A stretch of DNA of 64,000 nt, from NCBI GenBank assembly GCA_033675265.1, contig JAUJYZ010001025.1, forward strand, positions 62,001 to 126,000, given 5' to 3'. Shown piece after piece: positions 1 through 9,990 of this stretch; position 1 is the first letter of the stretch, and each line of letters starts with the position of its first letter. The position numbers were made by a program, and so were the translations under genes. Below the pieces are notes generated by a model. The model searched no databases. It was given only the letters and a program-made list of their open reading frames with translations, and had not been told where the DNA came from. Source of the stretch: Actinostola sp. cb2023. Its lineage: Eukaryota; Cnidaria; Anthozoa; Actiniaria; Actinostolidae.

Positions 1-247
1 TAAAAATCGATACTCTTTTTAATGTTTGAAATCCTAACTTTTTTTAATACTTTCCTCTATACTAGAGAACTATAGTGTGATGAAAGTTATTGAATAAAAA
101 ATGGGGGTCACCATGCTCGTTTTCGATTTATTTTGAGAAAACTTCAGTTACACTTGAAATATTGAACGATTTCCATAATGGTCTCCAATGTGCGCGAGTT
201 TGCGCGAGCTTCAGAATCGTGCGCAGTAGAGCGTGCGCAATGCAAAA

Positions 248-327
248 CAAACACTTGGGATGTTGGGAGAACACTCGAAAAAGTTTGTCAAACTTTTCTC
301 GTGTTCTCCCAACATCCCAAGTGTTTG
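248..327. repeat. 80-nt near-perfect hairpin
   Basis: Arms 248-274 and 301-327 are exact reverse complements over 27 nt (starting CAAACACTTGGGATG). The stretch between them is itself almost self-complementary, so the whole unit folds into one stem of about 38 bp with a tiny loop. It could be a very short MITE or a small-RNA precursor. No coding function is apparent; the open frames across it on both strands are by-products of the palindrome. Confidence 0.85.
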
Positions 328-498
328 TAAAAGTGAATATAAACACGGAAAATGTGTTGTATTGCTTAATAATAGCTAGTTTTATAGTTTTTGATAGAAA
401 TACATTTCAGCATATAACAATGTAATATTAGTTATCTAGTTTATTTAAATACACCAACCCCACAAGCGGCAATACTTTATATACCATTGTGTTGAAAC

Positions 499-538
499 AC
501 AGTCAATTGCAAAAATTATGGCCGCCACGATATATCAA
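499..538 (+). repeat. Solo terminus of the 19175-19448 MITE family
   Basis: This stretch (ACAGTCAATTGCAAAAATTA and on through a GGCCGCCACGATATATCAA-like end) is a slightly diverged copy of the first ~40 nt of the inverted-repeat element at 19175. No partner arm was found nearby, so it looks like a solo end or truncated copy. Confidence 0.6.
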
Positions 539-733
539 GAGCCAATCACATTACACCTTTTCAGTAAAATGAGCGCGCTATCATCACGCAATCGCTACGA
601 TATCGAGCGCGCGCTCAAGAAATTTTTCACTAACTTTTCTCGCTTTTTCACCAAAATATGTCATTGTTTTGGGGCATTTTAGCATTGTTTATCATGAAGA
701 TCTTTTTTCTCGGAAATTGTAATAGTTATGATT

Positions 734-885
734 AATTGGTAACAGGACTTCGTGTCGTCCAATTGTGTCTGTAATCATACTCGTGATAAACAAATTGGAC
801 TCCTGCTACGCGGTCGTCCAATTTTGTTTATCACTCGTATGATTACAGACCGAATTGGACTCCACTCAGTCCTATTACCATTATT
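734..885. mobile_element. Inverted-repeat MITE (about 150 bp)
   Basis: The left part carries GGACTT, GTCCAATT, GTCTGTAATCATAC and GTGATAAACAAATTGGA in order. The right part carries the reverse complements in reverse order (TGTTTATCAC, GTATGATTACAGAC, AATTGGAC, AGTCCTATTACCATT). The element folds nearly end to end and has no coding capacity. Confidence 0.75.
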
Positions 886-984
886 TAACAATTAGACAAC
901 GAGTCCGAGTTGGCTATGAGCAGATAGTCAACGAGGCTCCTATCTTAGCTCATAGACAACGAGGGCGAGTTGTCTAATTGTTTT
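886..984. mobile_element. Second short inverted-repeat element
   Basis: Directly abuts the previous MITE. The ends AACAATTAGACAACGAG and CGAGTTGTCTAATTGTT are reverse complements, and the middle (CTATGAGC...GCTCATAG) is also complementary. It is a small non-coding foldback of about 100 bp. Confidence 0.75.
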
Positions 985-1236
985 AGTATAAACAAACTAA
1001 CATACTTAATTTTCTACCAATATTCCTTGTTTAATTTGCATCTGAAGTAAGAAGAATAAGAACTTTATGCTAGTCATACGTACACATTTGGCTGAACTAA
1101 TCGAGCTGTTAGTTTTGGCATCAACAAATGAAAACTAAACCAGAAAAGTTGGTTCTTTTGTTGAAAAACTTTCATAAATCAAATAACAAATGAACAAAAC
1201 ACGACTGTCAAGAGTGGTGTAGCCTTCGTTTATTAC

Positions 1237-1395
1237 CTTTATCACTATCAGTACTCCCGTTGAAAAATCGCCGGGCCCGAATTCGAAAAAGTCTTCAATT
1301 TTAACGATCGTTTCTCGCTCAGTTTCTGCAGTGTCAGCCAAAGAAAACTTGCTTGAATTGTCAATGAGATGTCTATATTTATGTACTTTTTCCAT
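1237..1395 (-). CDS. Possible first coding exon of an unrecognised gene
   Basis: An ATG at 1395 (context AAGAAATGG) opens 53 codons that end at AAAG followed by GTAATA, a usable donor, in phase 0. The peptide starts MEKVHKYRHLIDNSSKF and has an acidic stretch (VKIEDFFEFGPGDF). Codon use is balanced rather than low-complexity. Upstream on the same strand (1430-1510) is promoter-like sequence with a CCAAT-type box (GGCCAATGG) and GCCATCTTG. I do not recognise the family. The following exons would lie at lower coordinates, and none could be assigned before the window edge. It may be a real first exon or chance. Confidence 0.3.
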
Positions 1396-1517
1396 TTCTT
1401 GTTCTAGAGATTTGTTTCTCGGTCTATTTTAACTCTTTTTAGCGAGAAAACAACTTTCGGGTTTATCCGCCATCTTGCTTCATCGCCGTTCACGGCCAAT
1501 GGTTACCATGGTGATTC

Positions 1518-1554
1518 GCTACTAGGGGACTATCACTATTAGACCCCTAGTAGC
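1518..1554. repeat. Short hairpin
   Basis: GCTACTAGGGG (1518-1528) pairs with CCCCTAGTAGC (1544-1554) around a 15-nt loop. A diverged echo (GTGATAGACCACTAGT) follows at about 1578-1593, suggesting a decayed MITE. Confidence 0.55.
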
Positions 1555-1689
1555 GTAGCCAATCAGATTGCAGGATATGTGATAGACCACTAGTTTGTTT
1601 ATAATATGAATATCTACAAATCACCGGCCAAAACTGTGTCCGTAATTTTGAGGTTATTTTTACAAAGATTGTATGATGATAATTTTGCC

Positions 1690-1790
1690 GGGAACTAAAT
1701 ATCTGTCAGTAATATAGAGGTGTCCGCAATAGAGAAGTGTCTGTAATATAGGTGTCCGTAATATAGGTGTCCGTAATATAGAGTTGTCGT
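1690..1790 (+). repeat. Short degenerate tandem repeat (about 15-bp unit)
   Basis: Repeated GTGTCCGTAATATAG-type units, most regular at 1735-1785. They are non-coding; the minus-strand frame gives only YITDT repeats. Confidence 0.6.
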
Positions 1791-1799
1791 AAGAAGAGT

Positions 1800-4140
1800 T
1801 TCAACCAGCTGTCTTGGAGAATAACTGACCAATAGGCAATAGACTTGTCTGCGGCTTTAATTCCACTATAGACTTGGGTGTACACTACATTAATAAACGC
1901 AGCCATTTCATCGCGAAAACAGATGCAAGTATAATACAAGTGTTGACGCATTACCGGATGAATACGAGACCAGTATACAAGCGTGCTTACACCTCGCCTT
2001 TAATTCCATCCATGCACTGTTTGTAATATTGGACAGATCCATCTCAACACTACAGGCGTAAATATGCGCTTTTTTTTCTGGTCTTTATCCCACTATTTTC
2101 TCCCGCACAAATATATTTAAATTTAGCTTTAATCCTCGCACTATTGTAAACTGGAATAACTTAACTCAACATGCAATTCAATCTACAAACACCTGTGAAC
2201 TCATTACGACCTTACAACCTGGTTGCTATGGCAGTCGTTAATAGTACTCCAAAAGTACGTTCATGGAAAACAAAACGCGGCAATTGATTGGAAACTTAAC
2301 ACGTTCATGTGAAACTCTTGGGTTAATAGGAATTGAGCCGAGTGATAAACACTGACAGCATCTTACAAAGGACAGAACTAGTTGAAGAAGAAAACTAGAA
2401 GAAAAAAACCCGATTCAATCACAGTGACTTGTTTGAAACTGAGAAAACTGGCGGAACCATAGACGACAAGGATGGCAAGTCTTGCAGGTAGGTATAATGG
2501 TGGATTATGACTCTCAAGACAAACGGTGGATTACGAACAACGGAACTATACAGTCGTCATTTATGTACATAGCTAGTAGTCACCCGGATTTCTGTTGCTT
2601 AAAAAAAGGACAAATGTATATAAATTATAAAACTCGTTCTTCGGAAATCCTGTCATCTTCGTTGAGCATCAACTGATCCACTCATCTTTTTTTCTTAATT
2701 GAACCGTTTACTTAACGAACGTACGCGTCCTGCTCCTCTAGTGTTTGTTGACCTAAGTGCTCTTAAACTGAATGCTTGTTAACGCTTCGAGTTTTGCAGT
2801 CTTAACCATTTGCTTTGATAGATCATTAACTGGTGCGCCAGTCAGCGAAATCTTTGCCATTAGATATGTACTGTTAATTGAACACTGAAATCACAAACAA
2901 CACAAGAAAACAACTAGCCCGTTCTGCCTATAGACTTGAAAAATTGAAAAGTTGAAAAATGTTAGTTTTATAGCTCAAATATCATGTGTCAGGTATATAA
3001 GTTTCGAATAAGTTGGCACAGCAACACGTAAAGTTCTCTTTTTGTCTTCTTTTTTAATTATACATATACGCTTCTGCCAACTCAAATATTCTCAACAATC
3101 AAATTTTGGCAAATTTGAGGGGATGTTTGAACTGTATGAGATTTTCGTTTCTATGGCCGAAAGCTACTGAGTACTACTTTGGTCATTCAGTGACTGACAT
3201 TAAATAAAGGGTACCTCATTACACCAGTCGGTAGAGGGCTTTGGGCCCACGTGAAACTGATATATAGTCCCAGATAAGCCGCAGCTAGGGCCGTACACAG
3301 AACAGTCTGCCCGCTGAATTTACTGCAATAACTGAGCGTGCCGCGGTTTGGTCTGGAAGGGCCTGCAAATCACTGAGATCTAGTATCAAGCATGTCAAAC
3401 TACCAAGTAATCCATTGTGTGTGGCCTGTTCGTGCTTAAGATAGCGACTTCTTGTGTTATATCCCGGCCAAATGGAAGAGTGAAGCGCCCTAAGTTTATT
3501 AGTACAAAGTGTCTTGTGAAAAGCGCAAAACAATTACCATAATTTCAATAAAATCCATTTGCCAAACTTTATAATCAGTTGAAAATCGTGTTAGGTCCCA
3601 GCATGGTAGGTGATCTGTATGGTGTGTTGTTGTTATGACCACAGCAGTTTCACAGTCATTGTAGAATAATATGGGAGTGAAACTCACGATAGCAAAACCT
3701 TGTTATCACATTTACCGTGGCTGTCTGACTTTATTATCAGATTATAGCAATGTGATTACTAGTCATAGCAATTTCTGTTAAATTAATTCTAGACACGAGA
3801 TATGAAATTGTTTTGAATAAGTTACACGATGATTCAATATGGAAGGAAGCATTTGAATAAATGATTGAATGAATGGATAGATCAGTGAATGAATGGAAAT
3901 AAGGAATGATGAATGAATGGATGATGGAATACTTGAAATACAGAATTGATATAGTTCAGTTTTAATTTAATAAAAAAAGACATATACAACACGCCATGTC
4001 CTCGCTGCAGGAATACTTTATCATTCTAAAAATATAATATCATTCTCACTAGGAGTTAGCGTTGTGTAAAAACTACATCCGAATCTCTGTATTTTAGGGT
4101 TTTTCTTTGTAATCAACAAAAGTAAGCCGGAAACTATTAA
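1800..4140. other. Intergenic stretch, nothing recognised
   Basis: No domain, RNA gene or clean transposon end was found. GAATG-rich low-complexity sequence occurs at about 3830-3920. A short ATG followed by a donor-like GCAGGTAGGT occurs at about 2473-2492 but cannot be connected to anything. Confidence 0.5.
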
Positions 4141-4691
4141 TGTCATCCAACATGGCCGCCGTGTCTTGGTTTGCAATCATTCCTATGGGAATAAAATGAC
4201 AAAGATGGCGGCCATGTTGGATGACAAACGTAAAAGGCTATTTTTTAATTAGTTAATGTCATCCAACATGGCCGTCGTGTCATGGTTTGTAGTCATTCCT
4301 ATGGGAATAAAATGATAAAGATGGCGGCCATGTTGGATGACAAACGTAAGAAGCTGTCTTTAGTTAATGTCATCCAACATGGCCGCCGTGTCTTGGTTTG
4401 TAATCGTTTCTATGGGAATAAAATGACAAATTATAAGATGGCGGCCATATGTTGGATGACAAACGTAAGAAGCTATCTTTAGTTAATGTCATCTAACATG
4501 GCCGCCGTGACTTGGTTTGTAATCATTCCCATGGGAATAAAATGATAAAGATGGTGGCCATATGTTGGATGACAAACGTAAGAAGCTATCTTTAGTTAAT
4601 GTCATCTAACATGGCCGCCGTGTCTTGGTTTGTAATCATTCCTATGGGAACAAAATGACAAAAATGGCGGCCATGTTGAATGACAAACGTA
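4141..4691. repeat. Tandem array of five 110-118-bp units, each an internal palindrome
   Basis: Units start near 4141, 4258, 4368, 4486 and 4597. Each opens GTCATCCAACATGGCCGCC and contains the reverse complement GGCGGCCATGTTGGATGAC about 75 nt later, so every unit can form its own stem. The array resembles a tandemly amplified MITE. Its sixth unit resumes at 6299 after two inserted elements. Confidence 0.85.
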
Positions 4692-4692
4692 A

Positions 4693-5176
4693 AGCCGAAT
4701 CTACACGAGCAAGTTTTCCTTGACAAGTATCTTTGACAAGTTTCAAGTATCGTGTAGACGGTCAACAAGTTTTCTTTGACAATTTTTTTATTGATAAGGT
4801 TTCCTAGTGTAGATCGATGACAAACAAGTTTTCCTTGACAAGTTTCGGTTGTGCCCGCAATGCCTTTCAATCAGCGGAGCAACAAAAAAATTCGATTCCA
4901 GTCCCCTGTCGAACAAAAACAAAATGGCGTCTGTAAGAAAAATGAGCGTGCGAAAAGACTGGGAACTGAACTCGATCATTAATATTCCTTGCCACATTTT
5001 CCTTGTTGTCGTTTACAGTACACGAGCAAACTGTTTCGACCTTGACAATTTTTCCTTTAATTGTCAATAGTGAAAAGCAAGCATGCCAGCTTTTCCTTGT
5101 CAAGGAAAAATTGACCATTTTTCTCTATCTACACGAACAAGTTTTCCTTGTCAAGGAAGCTCGTGTAGATTCGGCT
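4693..5176. mobile_element. TIR element A (PIF/Harbinger-like MITE)
   Basis: Ends AGCCGAATCTACACGAGC and its reverse complement bound a 484-bp element flanked on both sides by TAA (4690-4692 and 5177-5179), which matches a TWA target duplication. The interior repeats AAGTTTTCCTTGACAAG motifs. Short frames inside show no transposase motif, so it is non-autonomous. It sits in the last unit of the preceding tandem array. The superfamily assignment rests only on the 3-bp duplication. Confidence 0.75.
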
Positions 5177-5179
5177 TAA

Positions 5180-6294
5180 AGGGGCACTGTCACGACACAC
5201 GCATGCGCGAATCTTGGCTTCAATCTTGAAATCGTTGACCAACGCTATCAAGAGACCCGAGGAAAATTCAAATTCAGTGTGTTAATCTATCGAATTATAT
5301 CATTGTAATCCTTGCACTCTAGAAGATGATACTTATTCAGTACTTAGATTGATTGTTGTTTCGTATTTGTAGGTAGTTATTTTTGGTTTGAAGTCCAATT
5401 TTATACGCTTTTTATTTAATCGGCGAGAGCGATAACGATGGCTTCTCATGGCGGCCGCCGGGATGTAGTGGTTGACAACGAATGTATTCAGGCGACAGGT
5501 TTATAAGTTTTGGTTTACTGGGAAGATAGAATACGGTTATACTACAGATTCTGAGTTCGCTGTACTTCTCTTTAACAGCTCTGGAGTACCAAAGGAGGTA
5601 GGAAAGTATTCCGAACGACAACAACAATGTTTGACAACGCGTTCATTGACTTATTCACTCGAATTATTATGTTCTCAAAAAGAACTCAGTTGTATACATC
5701 ATATCAATGTATTCCTTCGAGTTCATATGAACTGAAGCTATTGCAAACAACTGTCACATTGTAAGAGTTTTTATTTCTGCGAGGTTTGGAACTAGTGACA
5801 CAACGGCAAAGGTGATTATACTTTTCACACGGGAATTATATTGTGCAGTTCTTTTTGCACTCTTTTGTACTCTTACAATTTAAGAAAACACGAGTACCTT
5901 ATACAGTAGTGACATGTACATCTTCGTTAGTCTTTTTTGAAGCAAAGAAGTAATACGGACTTGGTTTTTAGCGATGTGAAATGTGAATAACTTGAGACCT
6001 GAGTTGTCACCTCGGATTGTCTGCTATTTATCGCCGTTCCTTCACCAGAAGTCGCTATATAATAAGTACTTATTTCATGAAATATTTAGGTCACACGCTG
6101 TAAAGGTTGTATATACTGAATAACTTGGAAGCACTCTGTGAAAGCTTGACGGTAAAACACTTTCAAAACACAACATTGAAATTTACTAGCGCATTTCTCT
6201 TCGTAAACAAACGAGTTCGTTGACCTCTGCATATCATTAAAAATCTCAGCATATCATTAAAATTGACGCATGCGCGCGTCGTGACAGTGCCCCT
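5180..6294. mobile_element. TIR element B with TTAA target duplication
   Basis: AGGGGCACTGTCACGAC at the left end and GTCGTGACAGTGCCCCT at the right end are exact inverted repeats, flanked by TTAA at 5176-5179 and 6295-6298. TTAA duplication fits piggyBac- or Kolobok-type transposition. No transposase was recognised in the ~1.1-kb interior, so it is likely non-autonomous. The frames at 5412-5735 lie inside it and are not considered genes. The left TTAA was created by the end of element A, so B inserted after A. Confidence 0.8.
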
Positions 6295-6298
6295 TTAA

Positions 6299-6345
6299 GA
6301 AGCTGTTGTGATGACGTCATCATCCAACATGGCCGCCGTGCCGTG
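6299..6345 (+). repeat. Continuation of the interrupted 4141 tandem array
   Basis: GAAGCTGTTG followed by CATCCAACATGGCCGCCGTG matches the unit interrupted at 4692. With elements A and B removed, the two halves join as ACGTAAGAAGCT, the sequence found in intact units. Confidence 0.8.
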
Positions 6346-6862
6346 AATTGGTTCGGTAATAATGCTTATACATGAGAAAATAAAATGGGGAAAAAACTTT
6401 ATCGGCATCGAAGCTTAAGCCAATGAAATTTTATATAGTATTGAACATTTATAGTCCGATGAATGGCCGATTAATAAGGACTTCAAAGAAACCGATTACC
6501 AAACAGACACGAACCATCTAGATTTATTAATTTCTTGGGGAAAATCGTCGGAAGGCAGACACAATGCAGTTATTAAAATAGTTCTAATCCCCTACTAAGT
6601 ACTGCGATGTTATTATGTGGTTTGAAATTACCCACCAGCCAAAAGTCGGATCAAGAACTCATGTGTCGAACATGCATAATGTGCCGAATCGAGAGATAAA
6701 AGACCGCCTAATTATCCAGTGAATTTTTTTTTTAAGAGGATATTTAATTCAATATCGCGTAGTATCTGCCAAAAGCGCCCAAAACTAGCCCTTTTGGACA
6801 GTTTGAATTTTCACTCTTCGCTTTGGATTAAGACTAATTTTATTTTAACCAAGCACAAACTA

Positions 6863-7136
6863 TTACAGTGTGACTACACCAACCAAGGCCACCTAAACAA
6901 ATTTTCATACAAATTATCCAATCACAATTGAGTATTTAACTGGCAATAAAATCTGCACAAATTTTCAAATTTTCGCTTTAAAAGCATATATTTTACTTTA
7001 TATGTGTATGTATATGATCAAGAGTGAACAAGAAACAGTTTAAATTGTAGAATTCGACATCATTCTGGTTATTCAGCTCACAAATGTGATTAGAAAATTT
7101 GTTTGGGTGGCCTTGGTTGGTGTAGTCGCACTGTAA
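6863..7136. mobile_element. MITE with about 45-bp terminal inverted repeats
   Basis: The left end TTACAGTGTGACTACACCAA pairs with the right end TTGGTGTAGTCGCACTGTAA; complementarity runs on through GGCCACC(T/C)AAACAAATTTTC with only two mismatches. The 274-bp element has no coding capacity. The small frame at 6719-6931 crosses its left end. Confidence 0.85.
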
Positions 7137-7139
7137 AAA

Positions 7140-8360
7140 TAAAGTCTGCCTAAAACTGTTTTAGCGTTGAACAAAGTCATTTTCCTGTGGGTTTTTTTCC
7201 AAAATATATATATATTGAGGTTTTCAGGAAAACACATTAGCAATATTAATAATATATATACAGATCTAGCCCATGCCGAAAGTTCAAATTCGATTCAAAT
7301 TTCAGTCCCTTGGAATGAATATAATTGTCTAACTTCACCCGTACCGGTCAAAAACCATCACAAATAACTTGAACTCTTTGCAAAAAGCTGTTTTAGCCGA
7401 TTAATTGCACAAAACGTATTTTACAGTTTATTAGATTTTGGTGGTCAATATACGAGAGTTCGTAAAAAAAATTCCTCTTAAAAGCTAAGCACTTCGACAT
7501 ATGAAACTTTCGACGTCTTGATTGGCCTTAGTTTATCATATCTGAAGGGAGATTTCTTAGCATGAAAATGTCCTCATAAAAGCCGTTCAATTTGTCATTT
7601 AATGATGAACTTATTCAAGTTTATTTTTAGCAATTTTGATTACATAATGCACGTCGCGATCGCGTTCAAATACAGTGTGAGTTCACCAAATAGTCACTGT
7701 ATTCTTTCGTCTGTGTTTATAAACATTATCGTTTTGAATCGCCGAACTCGTGACCAAGTTTGAATTGTTTTGCACTAAATTTCAAAAGACGGTTGAACTT
7801 TTAATAAAGACAAAAACTATGTTTTCCACTGTGAACATGAGTTCAATTAGAAAATGTAATTAATTTGAACGTTTGTGCAGCAAAAAAAATACGATAAAAT
7901 AACAACGTTGCAAAATGATCATGAAATGAAATCAAGTACAATTGACGCGAAAAACAAAGGCAAAAACAAAGGCAATTCAGTAGAATTGACCAACTTAAAT
8001 ATCAAAAAACTCCTTATATTTGCATACTTTTTGAAATGAAAGCCTTTGATAAGTGTTCTTTGCCAAAGTAATTAGAAAAATTCATTTTCGATTGAGTTTT
8101 TTTCTTCAATTCACTGGTTTTCATTTCCTTTTTGCTCTTTAAGCGGAATACAAGGTAGATGTATGTTATGATATTAGACCAAAGTGTACTGTTCTTGTGT
8201 ACCTGGGTCATTTTATTGCAGTATATTTAACCTAGAAAGTCTTACTGATATTGGGTTTGAGGGAACAGGTTTCCTGTTCTAATATCAGTAGAATAAACAG
8301 TGTATGCAAATAAATACTGTGTTTGTGAACAGCTAGAATGCCAACTGTTCAAATGAATTA
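7140..8360. other. Non-coding AT-rich stretch
   Basis: No gene recognised. A small stem occurs at about 8240-8292 (TACTGATATT with AATATCAGTA). Confidence 0.45.
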
Positions 8361-8690
8361 GAGAGAACGTTTTTCTTCATTTCTAGATCTCTTTGTTTCT
8401 CTTAGTTTCTCTTCGTTTTTCTTCGTTTCTCTTCGTTTCTCAGCCGTTCCTTTCTCTTCTCAGTTCTCTCCTCTCCTCTCTTCGCCTCTCCTCTCCTCTC
8501 TCCTCCCTTTCCCATGCATTTCTATATTTGCATTGCCTTCCATTGGATGCATGCATGTTTTCTTTCTTTCTTTTTCACTTTTCCTTTCCTTTCAATTTCG
8601 TTCCAACTCTTTCCTCCTTTTCCTTACTTCATTTTTCTTCATTTTATGTCTTTTTTCTATCCTTTCCAAGCTTTTATTTCATTTCAGTTC
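8360..8690 (+). repeat. Pyrimidine-rich low-complexity tract
   Basis: About 330 nt of T/C-dominated sequence with TCTCTTCGTTT and CTCCTCTCC runs. The plus-strand frames here are Ser/Phe/Leu low-complexity translations and are not considered genes. Confidence 0.8.
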
Positions 8691-8699
8691 ATAAAACCA

Positions 8700-9950
8700 G
8701 TCAGTTAAATGGTAGTCCAGTTGGTCCGGAAAACTCTTCAGTCAAGATCTTATCGGTATTCAGAAGTGTCTTGCTCTTCAAGACTGACAATTAGTACATG
8801 AATACGATTGCAGATATGATGAACTGGACGCTTTAAAAGACCGTAATGATAGCAGGAGCACCGTTTGCAAGATATATAAAACAGAATAAACTGAAAAACC
8901 ACTACTAACGGTTTAGATTAAACTGTTTAATTACGGTGCAAATTTAGACAAATAACACTGAAAGACGACATAGTTCATAGCTGATGTGATACTTTAAAGG
9001 AAAAAATCTCCATATAGAAAGTCAATGGAAAATATATGAATTTCTTTTCGGCGCTGCATTGATGTCTTGGGCTTATTTATCGATAGTTAATTTGCAATCT
9101 ATGATGAGAACCAATAAGATTACAGCAAACTTTGCCTATGACATCACCACAGAGATAAAGTGTAGTATTGTAGGGTCATCAACTGATTTTAGTGCTAAAT
9201 AAGCTGAGCCAATGTTAAGCAGCATGCAGATCAGTCAAAGGCGCGAGTCCGTCTGGCCTTTTCAAATGAAGACTACAGCCACGTTTAGCAAGGTCAGTAA
9301 TACGGCAAAATTAGAAATGACTTACAGAACAAAGATTTCTGAGCCGTCTGGCGTTGGTAATAATTTGTGGTGTACTTGAAGTAATATGACAAGTTAAAAT
9401 TTCAATTCCTTCTGGTTGATAACATCAAACATTTATCGTTTGTGGAAGCAGGTGAAATTTCGACTTTATAAAGAAAAGTATATATTATCGAAGGGCGGAC
9501 ATTGGTTTTATAGTACTTCGAAATATGCCAAAACTAGAGAGTCGATGGAGATAGCATGAGCTAGCTAGTATATACGATATGTACGGTAGGATATTGTGAG
9601 GGATGTCTCCGGTTTAAGTATGATATACTGTTTCATCGGAAGTGGAAAGATAATTCAGTCAAAGGAAAAATTGCTACTTCGTTGTACAGTTACTTACTAT
9701 ATTCAAGAAGTGAATGTTTGATTGAGTGAATCTATGACAGCAGCGTTCAACTACGATCTACACTTCAAATAAATAAACCCCAGCTCGTATTGCCTCAATT
9801 TTTAGCCGACACGCTTTATAAATATAGCACAAGCGTAGTTTCTCACATTGCCCCCATAAATCACTGCGCACAACTGAACTCTTTCATTAATTCAAACGCT
9901 AACCAACTGTTTTTGTCTTTGTTTGGCAGGAGAAATAGCCCACCGTGAGC
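8700..9950. other. Intergenic region upstream of the GRL-like gene
   Basis: No gene or clear repeat was recognised. An untranslated first exon and promoter of the downstream gene could lie here or further upstream, because a likely 3' splice site (TTCACTTACAG) sits at 9960-9970, just before its start codon. Confidence 0.4.
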
Positions 9951-9990
9951 TAAATTGCATTTCACTTACAGCAAAACACAAAACAAGAAA

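Noticed and set aside
2473..2492. ATGGCAAGTCTTGCAG followed by GTAGGT as a tiny first exon
   Set aside because: A 16-nt coding exon with a good donor is possible, but no downstream exon in the required phase could be linked to it.
5412..5735. Small genes at 5412-5735
   Set aside because: They lie within TIR element B, overlap on opposite strands and show no recognised domain.
8393..8794. 133-codon plus-strand frame rich in Phe, Ser and Leu
   Set aside because: Translation of the pyrimidine tract; low complexity, with no membrane-protein organisation beyond composition.
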